DNA of 64,000 nucleotides from Novosphingobium sp. (GTDB lineage: Bacteria; Pseudomonadota; Alphaproteobacteria; Sphingomonadales; Sphingomonadaceae): positions 1-64,000 of the forward strand of contig JADLHU010000086.1 of the NCBI GenBank assembly GCA_020848655.1, given 5' to 3'. Position numbers and translations under genes: made by a program. This document shows, piece by piece, positions 20,458-29,323 of this stretch (positions are counted from its first letter, which is position 1; each line of letters opens with the position of its first letter). Under the pieces are notes generated by a model. It was not told the DNA's origin. It searched no databases and was given only the letters and a program-made list of their open reading frames with translations.

Positions 20458-21621
20458 TCAGGGAAAGCCGGCGGGGGCATCAAGGCCCAGCAGGCAGCGC
20501 CCGGCATTGAGCAGGGTGCTGTCCGAAAGGAACGCATGCTGCGGTACGATCAGCGCATCCTGCAGCCGGCGACCGATCGTGCTGTCAGTGAAGATGCCGG
20601 TGGTGCCGGCGCACTTGTAGACTTCCATGCACACGTCCGCGCCGGTGCGCGCGGCATGGCTTGCGGCAAGGCGCAGCGCGACGACTTCTTCGCGGGTGAT
20701 CGCGCGGCCTTCGCACAGCGCGGCATAGGTGCGTTCGGTCTCTTGATAGAACAGCGCGCGCGCGGCGCGCAGGCTGGCCTCGCCCTGCGCCACCGCCATC
20801 TGCACGGTGGGGCGATTGGCCAGCGATGGCGAGCCGGTGATCGAGGTGCGCCCCGAAGCCATCGCGACGATATCGTCCAGCGCGCCGCGCGCCGCGCCCA
20901 GCGCGACGATCGCCAGCACTTGCGCCGCCAGCGCCATCGACGGATAGCGATAGAGCGGCCCGTCCAGGCTGGAAGGCCCGCCGCGCACGAACGTCCATTC
21001 GCGGGGCACGACGACATCCTCGACCACCATGTCGTGGCTGCCGGTGCCCTGAAGGCCGTTGACGTTCCAGTTCTCCTCGATGCGCACGCTGGCGGCGGGC
21101 ATAACCGCGATCAGCGGCAGTCCGCCGGTGGGGTCGCTATTGTCCACCTTGATGCCCACGCCCATGATATCGGCGCCGGTGCAGCCGCTGCCCCACGACC
21201 AGCGGCCGTTGACCTGCAATCCGCCGTCCACCGGAACGGCGCGCTGCGGCGGGAAGATGCCGCCGGCAAAGACCACGTCGGGACCATTCGCGTACATCGT
21301 TTCCAGCGTCGCGACCGGCAGCGAGCCAAGGTAGATCGCCGAGAAGCCGAAGCTGGCGACCCAGCCGGTCGAGGCATCGACCGCCGCGATCCGCTCGATC
21401 AGGTTCAGGAACTCGGTCGGCGTGGCCTCGTCACCACCGAAGCGGCGCGCCACCATCATGCGGTAGACGCCCGCGCGCTTCAGCAAATCGACGATCGCCG
21501 ACGGCAGGCGGTGATCCTGCGCGATCCGCCCTGCCTGCGAGGGCAGCACAGCGAACAGTTCGTCCAGCGCGGCGGCCCGGAACGCGGATGACGTCGCAAT
21601 ATCGGCGGTGAGAGTGTCCAT
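20458..21621 (-). CDS. Acyl-CoA-dehydrogenase-fold flavin-dependent monooxygenase (IacA-like)
   Basis: FGGDEATPTEFLNLIERIAAVDASTGWVASFGF, GRWSWGSGCTGADI, GTGSHDMVVEDVVVPREWTF; co-located with other iac-type genes. Confidence 0.78.
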   Translation of the reverse strand: MDTLTADIATSSAFRAAALDELFAVLPSQAGRIAQDHRLPSAIVDLLKRAGVYRMMVARRFGGDEATPTEFLNLIERIAAVDASTGWVASFGFSAIYLGSLPVATLETMYANGPDVVFAGGIFPPQRAVPVDGGLQVNGRWSWGSGCTGADIMGVGIKVDNSDPTGGLPLIAVMPAASVRIEENWNVNGLQGTGSHDMVVEDVVVPREWTFVRGGPSSLDGPLYRYPSMALAAQVLAIVALGAARGALDDIVAMASGRTSITGSPSLANRPTVQMAVAQGEASLRAARALFYQETERTYAALCEGRAITREEVVALRLAASHAARTGADVCMEVYKCAGTTGIFTDSTIGRRLQDALIVPQHAFLSDSTLLNAGRCLLGLDAPAGFP

Positions 21622-21670
21622 GCAGTTCCTCGCGTTCGGCGCTTCGTGTCTGGGGCATTTTAATACCTAT

Positions 21671-21680
21671 TTCACGTGAA
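21671..21680. promoter_or_regulatory. Candidate MarR operator TTCACGTGAA in the IacA-like / MarR divergent region
   Basis: Perfect 10-bp palindrome; shares TTTCACGTGAAT (12 bp) with the minus strand of the site at 26929. Confidence 0.6.
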
Positions 21681-21831
21681 TATGCAATATCATTCTCGGT
21701 GCCGCTTGCCGCTGGGGTTGAGGCCCGGCGCGGTTCGCCGTATTCGGGCGTGACGCGCGTGCCGTGGCCGATTTCGAATTGCCGTTTTTCGAATCGCGAC
21801 GGTTTTCGGCAGCGCAAGGAAAGCGAGCAAG

Positions 21832-22314
21832 ATGCCCACGAACACCCCGACCGAGCCGCCCGAAGAGACCGGGGAAGCCGCCTATGATTTCAATTTCATG
21901 GAATGGCCGTTCTACTGGCTGGCGCGCGCCGACCGCTCGTACCTTTCGATCCTTGAAACCGCGCTGGCCCGCCGTGATCTGGACATCGCAAGCTGGCGCG
22001 TGCTGATGATCCTGCACGCCCGGCGCTCGGCCAGCGTCAGCGAGATCGCCGAGCATTCGATCGTCAAGCTTTCGACGATGACCAAGATCATCCAGCGCAT
22101 GCAGGCGGCGGGCCTTGTCACCAACCACCCCAGCAAAAGCGACGGGCGCGTCACCATGGTGACGATCACCCCCCAGGGCGAGGAAGCGGGCCGCATCGCC
22201 TGGGCCGAAGCCACCCGCATCATGGAGCGCCTGTTCGAGGACTTCACCGAAGTGGAGCAGCAGTTGCTGGTCGCGCTGCTCAAGAAGCTATCGGACGCCC
22301 TCGGCCGGTATTGA
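21832..22314 (+). CDS. MarR family transcriptional regulator (IacR-like candidate)
   Basis: ASVSEIAEHSIVKLSTMTKIIQRMQAAGLVTNHPSKSDGRVTMVTITPQGEE wing-HTH. Confidence 0.9.
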   Translation: MPTNTPTEPPEETGEAAYDFNFMEWPFYWLARADRSYLSILETALARRDLDIASWRVLMILHARRSASVSEIAEHSIVKLSTMTKIIQRMQAAGLVTNHPSKSDGRVTMVTITPQGEEAGRIAWAEATRIMERLFEDFTEVEQQLLVALLKKLSDALGRY

Positions 22315-22350
22315 GCCGGCCGCCGGAATCCCGGATCAGGCCCCCGTAAA

Positions 22351-23787
22351 TCAGGCCCGATGGCGTTCGTAGACGATCTTGCTGTCGGTGAAGGCCAGCA
22401 GGCCTTCCTCGCCGAACTGGGTGCCCAGGCCCGATTGCTTGTGCCCGCCGAAAGGCACCAGCGGGTGCAGTTCGGCATGGGTGTTGATATAGACGGTGCC
22501 GGCATCCAGCGCGTCGCCCGTGGCCGCAAGGCCCTGCGGATCGCTGCCCCAGACAGACGCGCACAGGCCGTATTCCGACGCATTGGCCATGGCGATCGCC
22601 TGGTCGGGCGTGTCATAGCGCACCAGCGGGATGGCCGGGCCGAACTGCTCCTGCGCGACGATGCCCATGGCTTGCGTGCAATTGGCCAGCACGGCCGGGG
22701 TCAGCCCATAGCCTTCGCCCACTTGCGTGCCGCCCGCCAGCAGGTTTGCGCCATCGCGCACGGCCTGCGCGATCAGCGCCTTGACCTTGGCGTGCTGCGG
22801 AGCGTTTTGCAGCGGCCCCATGTCGGACGATGCCTCAAGCCCGTTGCCCACCGTGGTGCCGCTGGCGATCGCCGCCAATGCCTCGGCCAGCGTATCGTGC
22901 TGTTCGTTCGAAACGTAGATGCGCTTGATCGCGCCGCACGTCTGCCCGGCATTTATGAAGGCGCCGAAGAACAGCCCCGGCGCGATATCGGCGATGGCGG
23001 CGCCGGGAAGCACGATGGCGGCATCGTTGCCGCCCAGTTCCAGCGTGCAGTCGGTCACGTTGAGCGCGGCGTTCTGCATCACGCGCTTGCCGGTGGCGGT
23101 GGAGCCGGTGAAGATCACCTTGTCGATGCCTTCGTGCAAAGACAGGCGCGTGCCCACTTCGCCATCGCCGGTGACGACGTTGAACACGCCAGCCGGCAGG
23201 ATCTGGTTGAGCAGTTCGGCCGCCCGCAGCGTGGAAAGCGGGGTGAACGGCGATGGCTTCATCACCACGCAGTTGCCCGCGCGCAAGGCCGGCAGCAGGT
23301 GCCACACCGCGATCAGCAGCGGCCAGTTCCACGGCGTGATCGAGCCGACGACGCCCTTGGGAACGCGCTTCTGCACCGCCCGCACGCCGCCGCCTTCCAG
23401 CACCACGCGATCGTCCAGCGCGAATTGCGCGGTCGCCATCGACCAGCCGACGCAGCCGCCCAGTTCGAACTGCGAACCGAAGCCGTTGGCGATGATCGGC
23501 CGGCCCTGCTCCAGCGTTATCAGCCGGGCGAGTTCCCCAGCATGGGCCTGGAACACATCGCCGATGCGCGTGCAATAGTGCGCGCGCGCCGCGTCGCCCA
23601 GCGCCGCCCATTCGGGGAACGCCGCCCGCGCCGCCGCGACCGCCCTGTCCACATCGTCCACCGTGCCCACCGGGCAGGTGCCGACCAGGCTGAGGTCGAA
23701 GGGATTGCGCACCTCGTGCCTCTCGCCCGAGGAAACCGGCTGGCCGCCGATAATCATGGGAAAATGCGGGACTTCCGGCTGGCTCAT
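22351..23787 (-). CDS. NAD(P)-dependent aldehyde dehydrogenase
   Basis: ITPWNWPLLIAVWHLLPALRAGNCVVMKPSPFTP, LELGGNDAAIVL, FINAGQTCGAIKRIYV. Confidence 0.94.
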   Translation of the reverse strand: MSQPEVPHFPMIIGGQPVSSGERHEVRNPFDLSLVGTCPVGTVDDVDRAVAAARAAFPEWAALGDAARAHYCTRIGDVFQAHAGELARLITLEQGRPIIANGFGSQFELGGCVGWSMATAQFALDDRVVLEGGGVRAVQKRVPKGVVGSITPWNWPLLIAVWHLLPALRAGNCVVMKPSPFTPLSTLRAAELLNQILPAGVFNVVTGDGEVGTRLSLHEGIDKVIFTGSTATGKRVMQNAALNVTDCTLELGGNDAAIVLPGAAIADIAPGLFFGAFINAGQTCGAIKRIYVSNEQHDTLAEALAAIASGTTVGNGLEASSDMGPLQNAPQHAKVKALIAQAVRDGANLLAGGTQVGEGYGLTPAVLANCTQAMGIVAQEQFGPAIPLVRYDTPDQAIAMANASEYGLCASVWGSDPQGLAATGDALDAGTVYINTHAELHPLVPFGGHKQSGLGTQFGEEGLLAFTDSKIVYERHRA

Positions 23788-23849
23788 GGCGCTTCTCCTG
23801 GTCGCGGGGGTATCGCGGGGGGTCGATGAATAGCCGCATCGCTAGATTT

Positions 23850-23859
23850 ATTACGTGAT
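23850..23859. promoter_or_regulatory. Degenerate TTCACGTGAA-like site (ATTACGTGAT) upstream of the aldehyde dehydrogenase
   Basis: 7/10 match to TTCACGTGAA in an AT-rich upstream region. Confidence 0.25.
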
Positions 23860-23963
23860 TTGTCAACTATAACTGAACATATCCGAGCAGCGCGCGCGGG
23901 CCACGAAAAAGCCCGGCCCGCGCCTGCGGACCGGGCAAAGTCGGGGAGGCATTCCCGAGGGAA

Positions 23964-24461
23964 TCAGAACAGGTAGCCGATGCCCCACAGCGGCTCGTCG
24001 GAATTGAGCAGGAGCACTTCCTTGCGCTCCAGCGCGATGCCGCCCGGCCCGCGCACCAGATGGTATTCGACATCGGCGGCGAGCACGCGGGTGCGTTCGA
24101 ACTTGAACTCGACCAATGTCTGCGCGCAGCGCACCACGGTCACGCCGCGCGTCGTATCGCCGGGCACGAAGCGCGACACCGTGCGCACCGTGCGCGCCGA
24201 TGGTGCCGAAGAGATCGCGAACCCGCTTTTCAGGCGCTTCACGCGCGCCGCGCGCATATCGCCATTGTCATAGGCGATGTTGAGCCGGGTGGCGGCATCG
24301 CCATCGCCGCGCTCGATCGGGATCACGTAAAGGCCGCTGGCGGTCCACAAGTCCAGCCAGGGGCGGTAGTCCTGCCGGTCGAGCAGTTCGGCCTCAGCCC
24401 AGATGAATTCGGCCGCCTCGGCCAGCGAGATCGTGTCGAGAAGCTGGTCCACGGTGCTCAT
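23964..24461 (-). CDS. Rieske non-heme iron oxygenase beta subunit (IacD-like)
   Basis: AEAAEFIWAEAELLDRQDYRPWLDLW...YVIP; ATG overlaps the alpha-subunit stop by 3-4 nt. Confidence 0.85.
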   Translation of the reverse strand: MSTVDQLLDTISLAEAAEFIWAEAELLDRQDYRPWLDLWTASGLYVIPIERGDGDAATRLNIAYDNGDMRAARVKRLKSGFAISSAPSARTVRTVSRFVPGDTTRGVTVVRCAQTLVEFKFERTRVLAADVEYHLVRGPGGIALERKEVLLLNSDEPLWGIGYLF

Positions 24462-25723
24462 GCCTCCATCATCCTCTTCCACATGCCGTAGGCGGCGCGC
24501 ATGCCGGTTTCGGCGCTGACATCGCCGACATTGCTGCCCGCGCCATGGCCGACCAGCGGGTCCTGCCCGCGATTGACGAGAATCCACAAGTCGTCGCCCG
24601 CCGCCGCGCCGCGCTGCACGCGCTCCCAGCCTTCGGCATCGTCGGGCGAACCGAAGCCCATCGGCCCCTGGAAGTGCTCGTGCAGGCGAAGACGCATGCG
24701 GTTGCCCGCTTCAGAGCCGCCGTCCATGCCGATGGCGATGTGGCGGATCTCGGTCTCGTCCACCGAAACCGGGCGCAGCACGCGGAAGAACGCCATCGAA
24801 CAGGCGACGTTGGGGAACAGGTTGAGGTTGAACCCGGTGCCGCCGACCGCGCGCACGATCCTGCGCACTTCGGCCTCGTCGCGCCCTTCGGCGCGCAAGT
24901 CCTCGGCCAGGGCGGCGAAACGTTCGGGAATGTCGGCGTCCTGCTCCAGGTCGACCAGATCGGGGATCATCACCATCAGGCTGTGGCCGTTGCCCAGGTC
25001 TTCCACCCAGCCGCCCTGACCCAGCACGTCGAAGACGTTGCCCGTCTCGGCATCCAGGCTGTCGATGAAGGTCTTGTGGACGATCGGGAAGTGATAGGCG
25101 TCGGTGGTGTTCTCAAGCTGGATCTTCCAGTTGCCGTTGAAGCGGAACTGGTGCTCGCCCATGGTCTTGACCGGGTGGCCCGCGCCCTGCTTCATGAACA
25201 GGTCCATCCACGTCTTCGCGGGGCCGAGGAACTCGACCAGCGGCTCGATATCGTCGCGGAACGTCGCGAAGATCATGCCCTGGTAGTGTTCCACCCGCAG
25301 CGAGACGAGCGGGAAATCGGCCTTGTCGAAATCCTCGCCATAGACGGCCGAATGCGGCACGCTGCGCAGCTTGCCGTCGATGTCATAGCTCCAGCCGTGA
25401 TAGGGGCACACGAATACCGAAGTCTTGCCCTTCTTCTTCTCGCAGACGGTGGCGGCGCGGTGGCGGCAACGGTTGAGCAGGACGTGGAACCGGTCGTCCT
25501 TGTCGCGCGTGACGATCACCGGCTGGTTGCCGACCCAAGACTTGACGAAGCTGCCCTTGACCGGGATCTCGCTGGCGTGCGCCACCCAGACCCAGGTGTT
25601 CTTGAAGATGCGCTCCATCTCCTCGTCGAAAATGGCGGGGTTCCTGTAAAGCGAGGTATGGACGCGGTCATCCTGCACGAGGGCCGCAAAGTTCCGCGCC
25701 TCCTCCTCCATCACGGCTGTCAT
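24458..25723 (-). CDS. Rieske non-heme iron oxygenase alpha subunit (IacC-like)
   Basis: Rieske CRHRAATVC...CPYHGWSY, catalytic domain NWKIQLENTTDAYHFPIVH. Confidence 0.92.
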   Translation of the reverse strand: MTAVMEEEARNFAALVQDDRVHTSLYRNPAIFDEEMERIFKNTWVWVAHASEIPVKGSFVKSWVGNQPVIVTRDKDDRFHVLLNRCRHRAATVCEKKKGKTSVFVCPYHGWSYDIDGKLRSVPHSAVYGEDFDKADFPLVSLRVEHYQGMIFATFRDDIEPLVEFLGPAKTWMDLFMKQGAGHPVKTMGEHQFRFNGNWKIQLENTTDAYHFPIVHKTFIDSLDAETGNVFDVLGQGGWVEDLGNGHSLMVMIPDLVDLEQDADIPERFAALAEDLRAEGRDEAEVRRIVRAVGGTGFNLNLFPNVACSMAFFRVLRPVSVDETEIRHIAIGMDGGSEAGNRMRLRLHEHFQGPMGFGSPDDAEGWERVQRGAAAGDDLWILVNRGQDPLVGHGAGSNVGDVSAETGMRAAYGMWKRMMEA

Positions 25724-25785
25724 GGTCGTTCTCCTTTCCTGCCGGAACCGCGAACGGCGCCGGAAACTGCGTCATTCTCGCGGCT

Positions 25786-26916
25786 CTAGAGCGCCGCTTC
25801 GAGCACGCGCCCAATGGCGCAGAGCGCGGCATCGGCGTTCCTGCGCCCGACGATCTGGACCCCGGCCGGCAGGCCATCGGCGGTCAGCGTCGGCAGGCTG
25901 AGCGCGGGATGGCCCGACAGGTTGAACGGGCGCACCAGTTCGCTCAGGCGCAGCGCCGCCGCCGCATCGGCGGCATCGGCCACGCGGATCGGCACGGTCG
26001 GCAGCGTGGGCAGCACCAGCGCGTCCACGGTTGCGAGCGCGGCATCGATTTCGGCGATGAAGCGCGCCCGCACGCCCTCGGCCTCGGCCACCTGATCGGC
26101 AGACACCCTGGACGCGGCGGCAAGGCGCGCGTCGACATCGGCCCCCAGCAGTCCGGTGCCGACGAGGTGCGCGAAAAGCGGGGCCATTTCCGCCGCGATC
26201 ACCGTGATGCCCGCCTTGTGGGCGAGCGCGAGCGAGGGCAGTTCCACCGATACGACCGCCACGCCGCTGCGCGCCATCACGGCGTCGACGGCGGCATCGA
26301 CATCCCCGTCCGCGCCGGTGCGCACGCGGCCCAACGTGACGCGCGCCGGCGCGATGGCGGGCGCGAAGCCGGGGCACATCGCCGCCATCGCCCGTTCGAT
26401 CATCGCCATGTCGCGCGCGAAGGGTCCGATGCAATCGAGCGAGCTGGACGCAGGCGTGGCGCCTTCACGTGAAATCGCACCGAACGTGGGCTTGAAACCA
26501 AAGACGCCGCAGCACCCGGCGGGCAGGCGGATCGAGCCGCCGGTGTCTGTGCCGATCGCGAAATCGACCAGCCCGGCCGCAACCGCCGCCGCCGATCCGC
26601 TTGACGATCCGCCGACGATCCGTTCGGGAAAGCGCGGGTTGCGCGGCGTGCCGGTGTGCGCGTTGATGCCCGTCACGCCATAGGCCAGTTCGTGCATGTT
26701 CGCCTTGCCGACAATGCGGCATCCGGCGCGAAGCACCGCATCCACCACGGCGGCATTGGCCTTTGCCGGCGCCGCACCGTCGAACGCGGCGCTGCCGCAG
26801 CCGGTGGGGAAGCCGGCAATATCGAGGCAGTCCTTGATCGCGACCCGCAGGCCATCGCCGCCGATGTCCAGGGTCTGGGTGAAGATCGCAGAATCGTCGG
26901 TGAAGCTCATGCGCAT
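25786..26916 (-). CDS. Amidase-signature enzyme (IacH-like)
   Basis: AIKDCLDIAGFPTGCGS, GGSSSGSAAAVAAGLVDFAIGTDTGGSIRLPAGCCGVFGFKPTFG. Confidence 0.92.
   Translation of the reverse strand: MRMSFTDDSAIFTQTLDIGGDGLRVAIKDCLDIAGFPTGCGSAAFDGAAPAKANAAVVDAVLRAGCRIVGKANMHELAYGVTGINAHTGTPRNPRFPERIVGGSSSGSAAAVAAGLVDFAIGTDTGGSIRLPAGCCGVFGFKPTFGAISREGATPASSSLDCIGPFARDMAMIERAMAAMCPGFAPAIAPARVTLGRVRTGADGDVDAAVDAVMARSGVAVVSVELPSLALAHKAGITVIAAEMAPLFAHLVGTGLLGADVDARLAAASRVSADQVAEAEGVRARFIAEIDAALATVDALVLPTLPTVPIRVADAADAAAALRLSELVRPFNLSGHPALSLPTLTADGLPAGVQIVGRRNADAALCAIGRVLEAAL
26464..26473. promoter_or_regulatory. Intragenic TTCACGTGAA inside the amidase gene (possible auxiliary operator)
   Basis: Identical 10-bp palindrome, in AT-richer codons ATT-TCA-CGT-GAA encoding I-S-R-E. 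Confidence 0.4.
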
Positions 26917-26928
26917 TTTGTATTATCA

Positions 26929-26938
26929 TTCACGTGAA
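26929..26938. promoter_or_regulatory. Candidate MarR operator TTCACGTGAA in the amidase / hydratase divergent region
   Basis: Perfect palindrome 12 nt upstream of the annotated amidase start, AT-rich flank. Confidence 0.6.
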
Positions 26939-27066
26939 ACATCAATTAAATTGTCGAGGCATGGGCTTGACCCCGGCAGGACCGGATGGAACAGCCGATG
27001 CCAGCCCTTCACGCGACCCCTGGCGCGCAAGCGCCCCCAGACCAAACGTCCACCAAGGAAACGCAC

Positions 27067-27858
27067 ATGAACGACGAGGCCATCCGGGCAGTAGCCCGCA
27101 CTTTTGCGGAAAAGCGGCGTGCGGCGACCGGTTTCGACGCCTTTCCCGGCGCGATGCCGGCCGACCTGGCGACGGCCTATGCGATGCAGGCGGCGGCGAT
27201 GGCGGAATGGGACCGTCCCCTCGCAGGCTGGAAGATCGGCCGCATCGCGGGCGAACTGGCCGAGCAGACCGGCGAGAACCGCTTCGTCGGTCCGGTCTTC
27301 ACCGACAGCGTGCAAGCTGCCGACATGGCCGGGAGCACGGCTTTCCCGGCCATACCCGCAGGCTTCGCAGCGCTTGAAGCCGAACTCGTCGCGGTGGTTG
27401 GCAATGCGGAAAGCCGCGACGACTGGACCGCCGAAGCATGCGCGCCGGCCATCGCCGCATGGCATATCGGCATCGAAGTGGCGGGCAGCCCCTATGCCGG
27501 CATTCAGGATGCCGGCGCGCTGGCGACGATCGCCGGGTTCGGCAACAACATCGGCCTGATCCTTGGCCCCAAGGTAGCGATCGCCGATCCCGCCGCGATG
27601 GTCGCCGCGGTGACCATCGACGGCAGCGAGGTCGCGCGCAAGGCCGCATCCGAACTGCCCGGCGGCCCGCTGGCGGCGGTCGCCTTCGCGCTCAACCGCC
27701 TGCACCGCATGGGCATCGCGCTGCCGGCCGGCACCCTGCTCTCGACCGGCGCGATCACCGGCGTCCATGCGGTGACCCCCGGCCAGCAATGCAGCGCGGC
27801 CTTCGCCCAGGGCGGCACCATCGCCTGCACGGTCATCCCACTGGCGGCCGGATCCTGA
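27067..27858 (+). CDS. 2-keto-4-pentenoate hydratase family (FAH superfamily) protein
   Basis: AGWKIGRIAGELA, GFAALEAELVAVV, AAWHIGIEVAGSPYAG, GAITGVHAVTPGQQ. Confidence 0.82.
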   Translation: MNDEAIRAVARTFAEKRRAATGFDAFPGAMPADLATAYAMQAAAMAEWDRPLAGWKIGRIAGELAEQTGENRFVGPVFTDSVQAADMAGSTAFPAIPAGFAALEAELVAVVGNAESRDDWTAEACAPAIAAWHIGIEVAGSPYAGIQDAGALATIAGFGNNIGLILGPKVAIADPAAMVAAVTIDGSEVARKAASELPGGPLAAVAFALNRLHRMGIALPAGTLLSTGAITGVHAVTPGQQCSAAFAQGGTIACTVIPLAAGS

Positions 27859-27938
27859 GCCCGAACGGGGGTTTGCTGTTTCCTACATGAACCTATTTGG
27901 TTATTTCGATTCGCTCCCCTGGCAGACGGAGCTGGACC

Positions 27939-28352
27939 ATGCCAATCCTCGAAGCGCTTATCGGGCCGATCGCCGCGATCATCGACAAGGTCATCCCCGA
28001 CAAGGGCGCGCGTGATCGCGCCAAGCTGGAATTGCTGCGATTGCAGGGATCGCAGGAACTGGAAACGCTGAAAGCCCAGCTTTCCGCCATCGTGGCCGAA
28101 GCCAGTTCCACCGATCCCTGGACCAGCCGCGCACGGCCGAGCTTTCTGTACGTGATGTACGCGCTGATCCTGTGCGCGCTGCCCATGGGCGTGCTGGGGG
28201 CGATCAGCCCGGCCACAGCGGGCGCCATCGCCAGCGGCATGACCGCGTATCTGAACGGCCTGCCTGAACCGCTCTATGCGCTCTTCGGCACGGGCTATCT
28301 TGGCTATACGGCCGCGCGCCAGTGGGGCAAGGTTTCGGGCAGCGATCGCTGA
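27939..28352 (+). CDS. GTA-type 3TM holin family protein
   Basis: MPILEALIGPIAAIIDKVIPDK...RARPSFLYVMYALILCALPMG...ALFGTGYLGYTAARQWGKVSG. Confidence 0.82.
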   Translation: MPILEALIGPIAAIIDKVIPDKGARDRAKLELLRLQGSQELETLKAQLSAIVAEASSTDPWTSRARPSFLYVMYALILCALPMGVLGAISPATAGAIASGMTAYLNGLPEPLYALFGTGYLGYTAARQWGKVSGSDR

Positions 28353-28464
28353 GGGCCGCGCCGATGGGCCGCGCGGTTAACAAAGGCTAAGTGGTTTTGC
28401 CGCTATAGCGCCGGGTTGAAGACCCCATCGCGCCGCTGTGTGCGCGGATAGACGGAGTACCCGG

Positions 28465-28785
28465 GTGAGCAACGCCGCAACCGCATTCCGACGCAGCCGC
28501 GTCAGGACCATCGGCCTGCTGATCGCGATGGCGCCGGCGCTGCTGCTGGCCGCGTGCCAATCGCGCGATGAGGAAATGAACGCCAAAGTCGCCGCCGCCG
28601 AGGCCGCCGCCACTCGCGCCGTCGCGGCCCAGAAAGCCGCCGAAGCCGCCGCGGCGGCCGCCCGCGCTGGCCAGCCGGCGGCCCAATCCTTCGCCGATGA
28701 CCCCGAACCGGAACCGGCGGCGCACAACGAGGGCGAGACCACCGCCAACAGCGATGGCGTGGTCGAGGAACCCGTGCCGGGCTAA
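28465..28785 (+). CDS. Small predicted lipoprotein
   Basis: LLIAMAPALLLAACQSRDEE lipobox, Ala-rich helix, acidic tail; GTG start likely. Confidence 0.65.
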   Translation: MSNAATAFRRSRVRTIGLLIAMAPALLLAACQSRDEEMNAKVAAAEAAATRAVAAQKAAEAAAAAARAGQPAAQSFADDPEPEPAAHNEGETTANSDGVVEEPVPG

Positions 28786-28860
28786 GCCCCGTAAGCCCCG
28801 ATCGCCGGGGATCAAGCCACACGCTTGCCTCGCCCCGATGGCCGGCTTAGGGATAAGGCC

Positions 28861-29298
28861 ATGGCGAACAAGCTGATCTACGTCCTCAACGGACCCAACC
28901 TCAATCTCCTCGGCCTGCGCGAGCCGGAAATCTACGGCAGCGACACGCTCGACGATATCGCCGCCCTGCTCGAAGATCGCGCCGGCGAACTGGGGCTTTC
29001 GGTGGATATGCGCCAGTCCAACCACGAAGGCCATCTGGTCGACTGGCTGCACGAAGCGCAAGCCGAAGGCGCGCAGGCGGTGCTGCTCAACGCCGGCGCG
29101 TTCACCCACACCAGCGTGGCGCTATACGATGCGATCCGTTCGATCCGCACGCCCGTGATCGAGGTGCACTTGTCCAACCCCCATGCGCGCGAGGCGTTTC
29201 GCCACAAGAGCTATGTCGGCATGGCGGCGAAAGGTTCGATCGCGGGCTTCGGCGCGCGCAGCTATCTGCTGGCGCTGGACGCTGCCGCCGCGCTGTAA
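28861..29298 (+). CDS. aroQ: Type II 3-dehydroquinate dehydratase
   Basis: [58 protein letters not shown]. Confidence 0.97.
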   Translation: MANKLIYVLNGPNLNLLGLREPEIYGSDTLDDIAALLEDRAGELGLSVDMRQSNHEGHLVDWLHEAQAEGAQAVLLNAGAFTHTSVALYDAIRSIRTPVIEVHLSNPHAREAFRHKSYVGMAAKGSIAGFGARSYLLALDAAAAL

Positions 29299-29323
29299 GC
29301 GCGGGCCTGTCGGGTCTGGCCTA

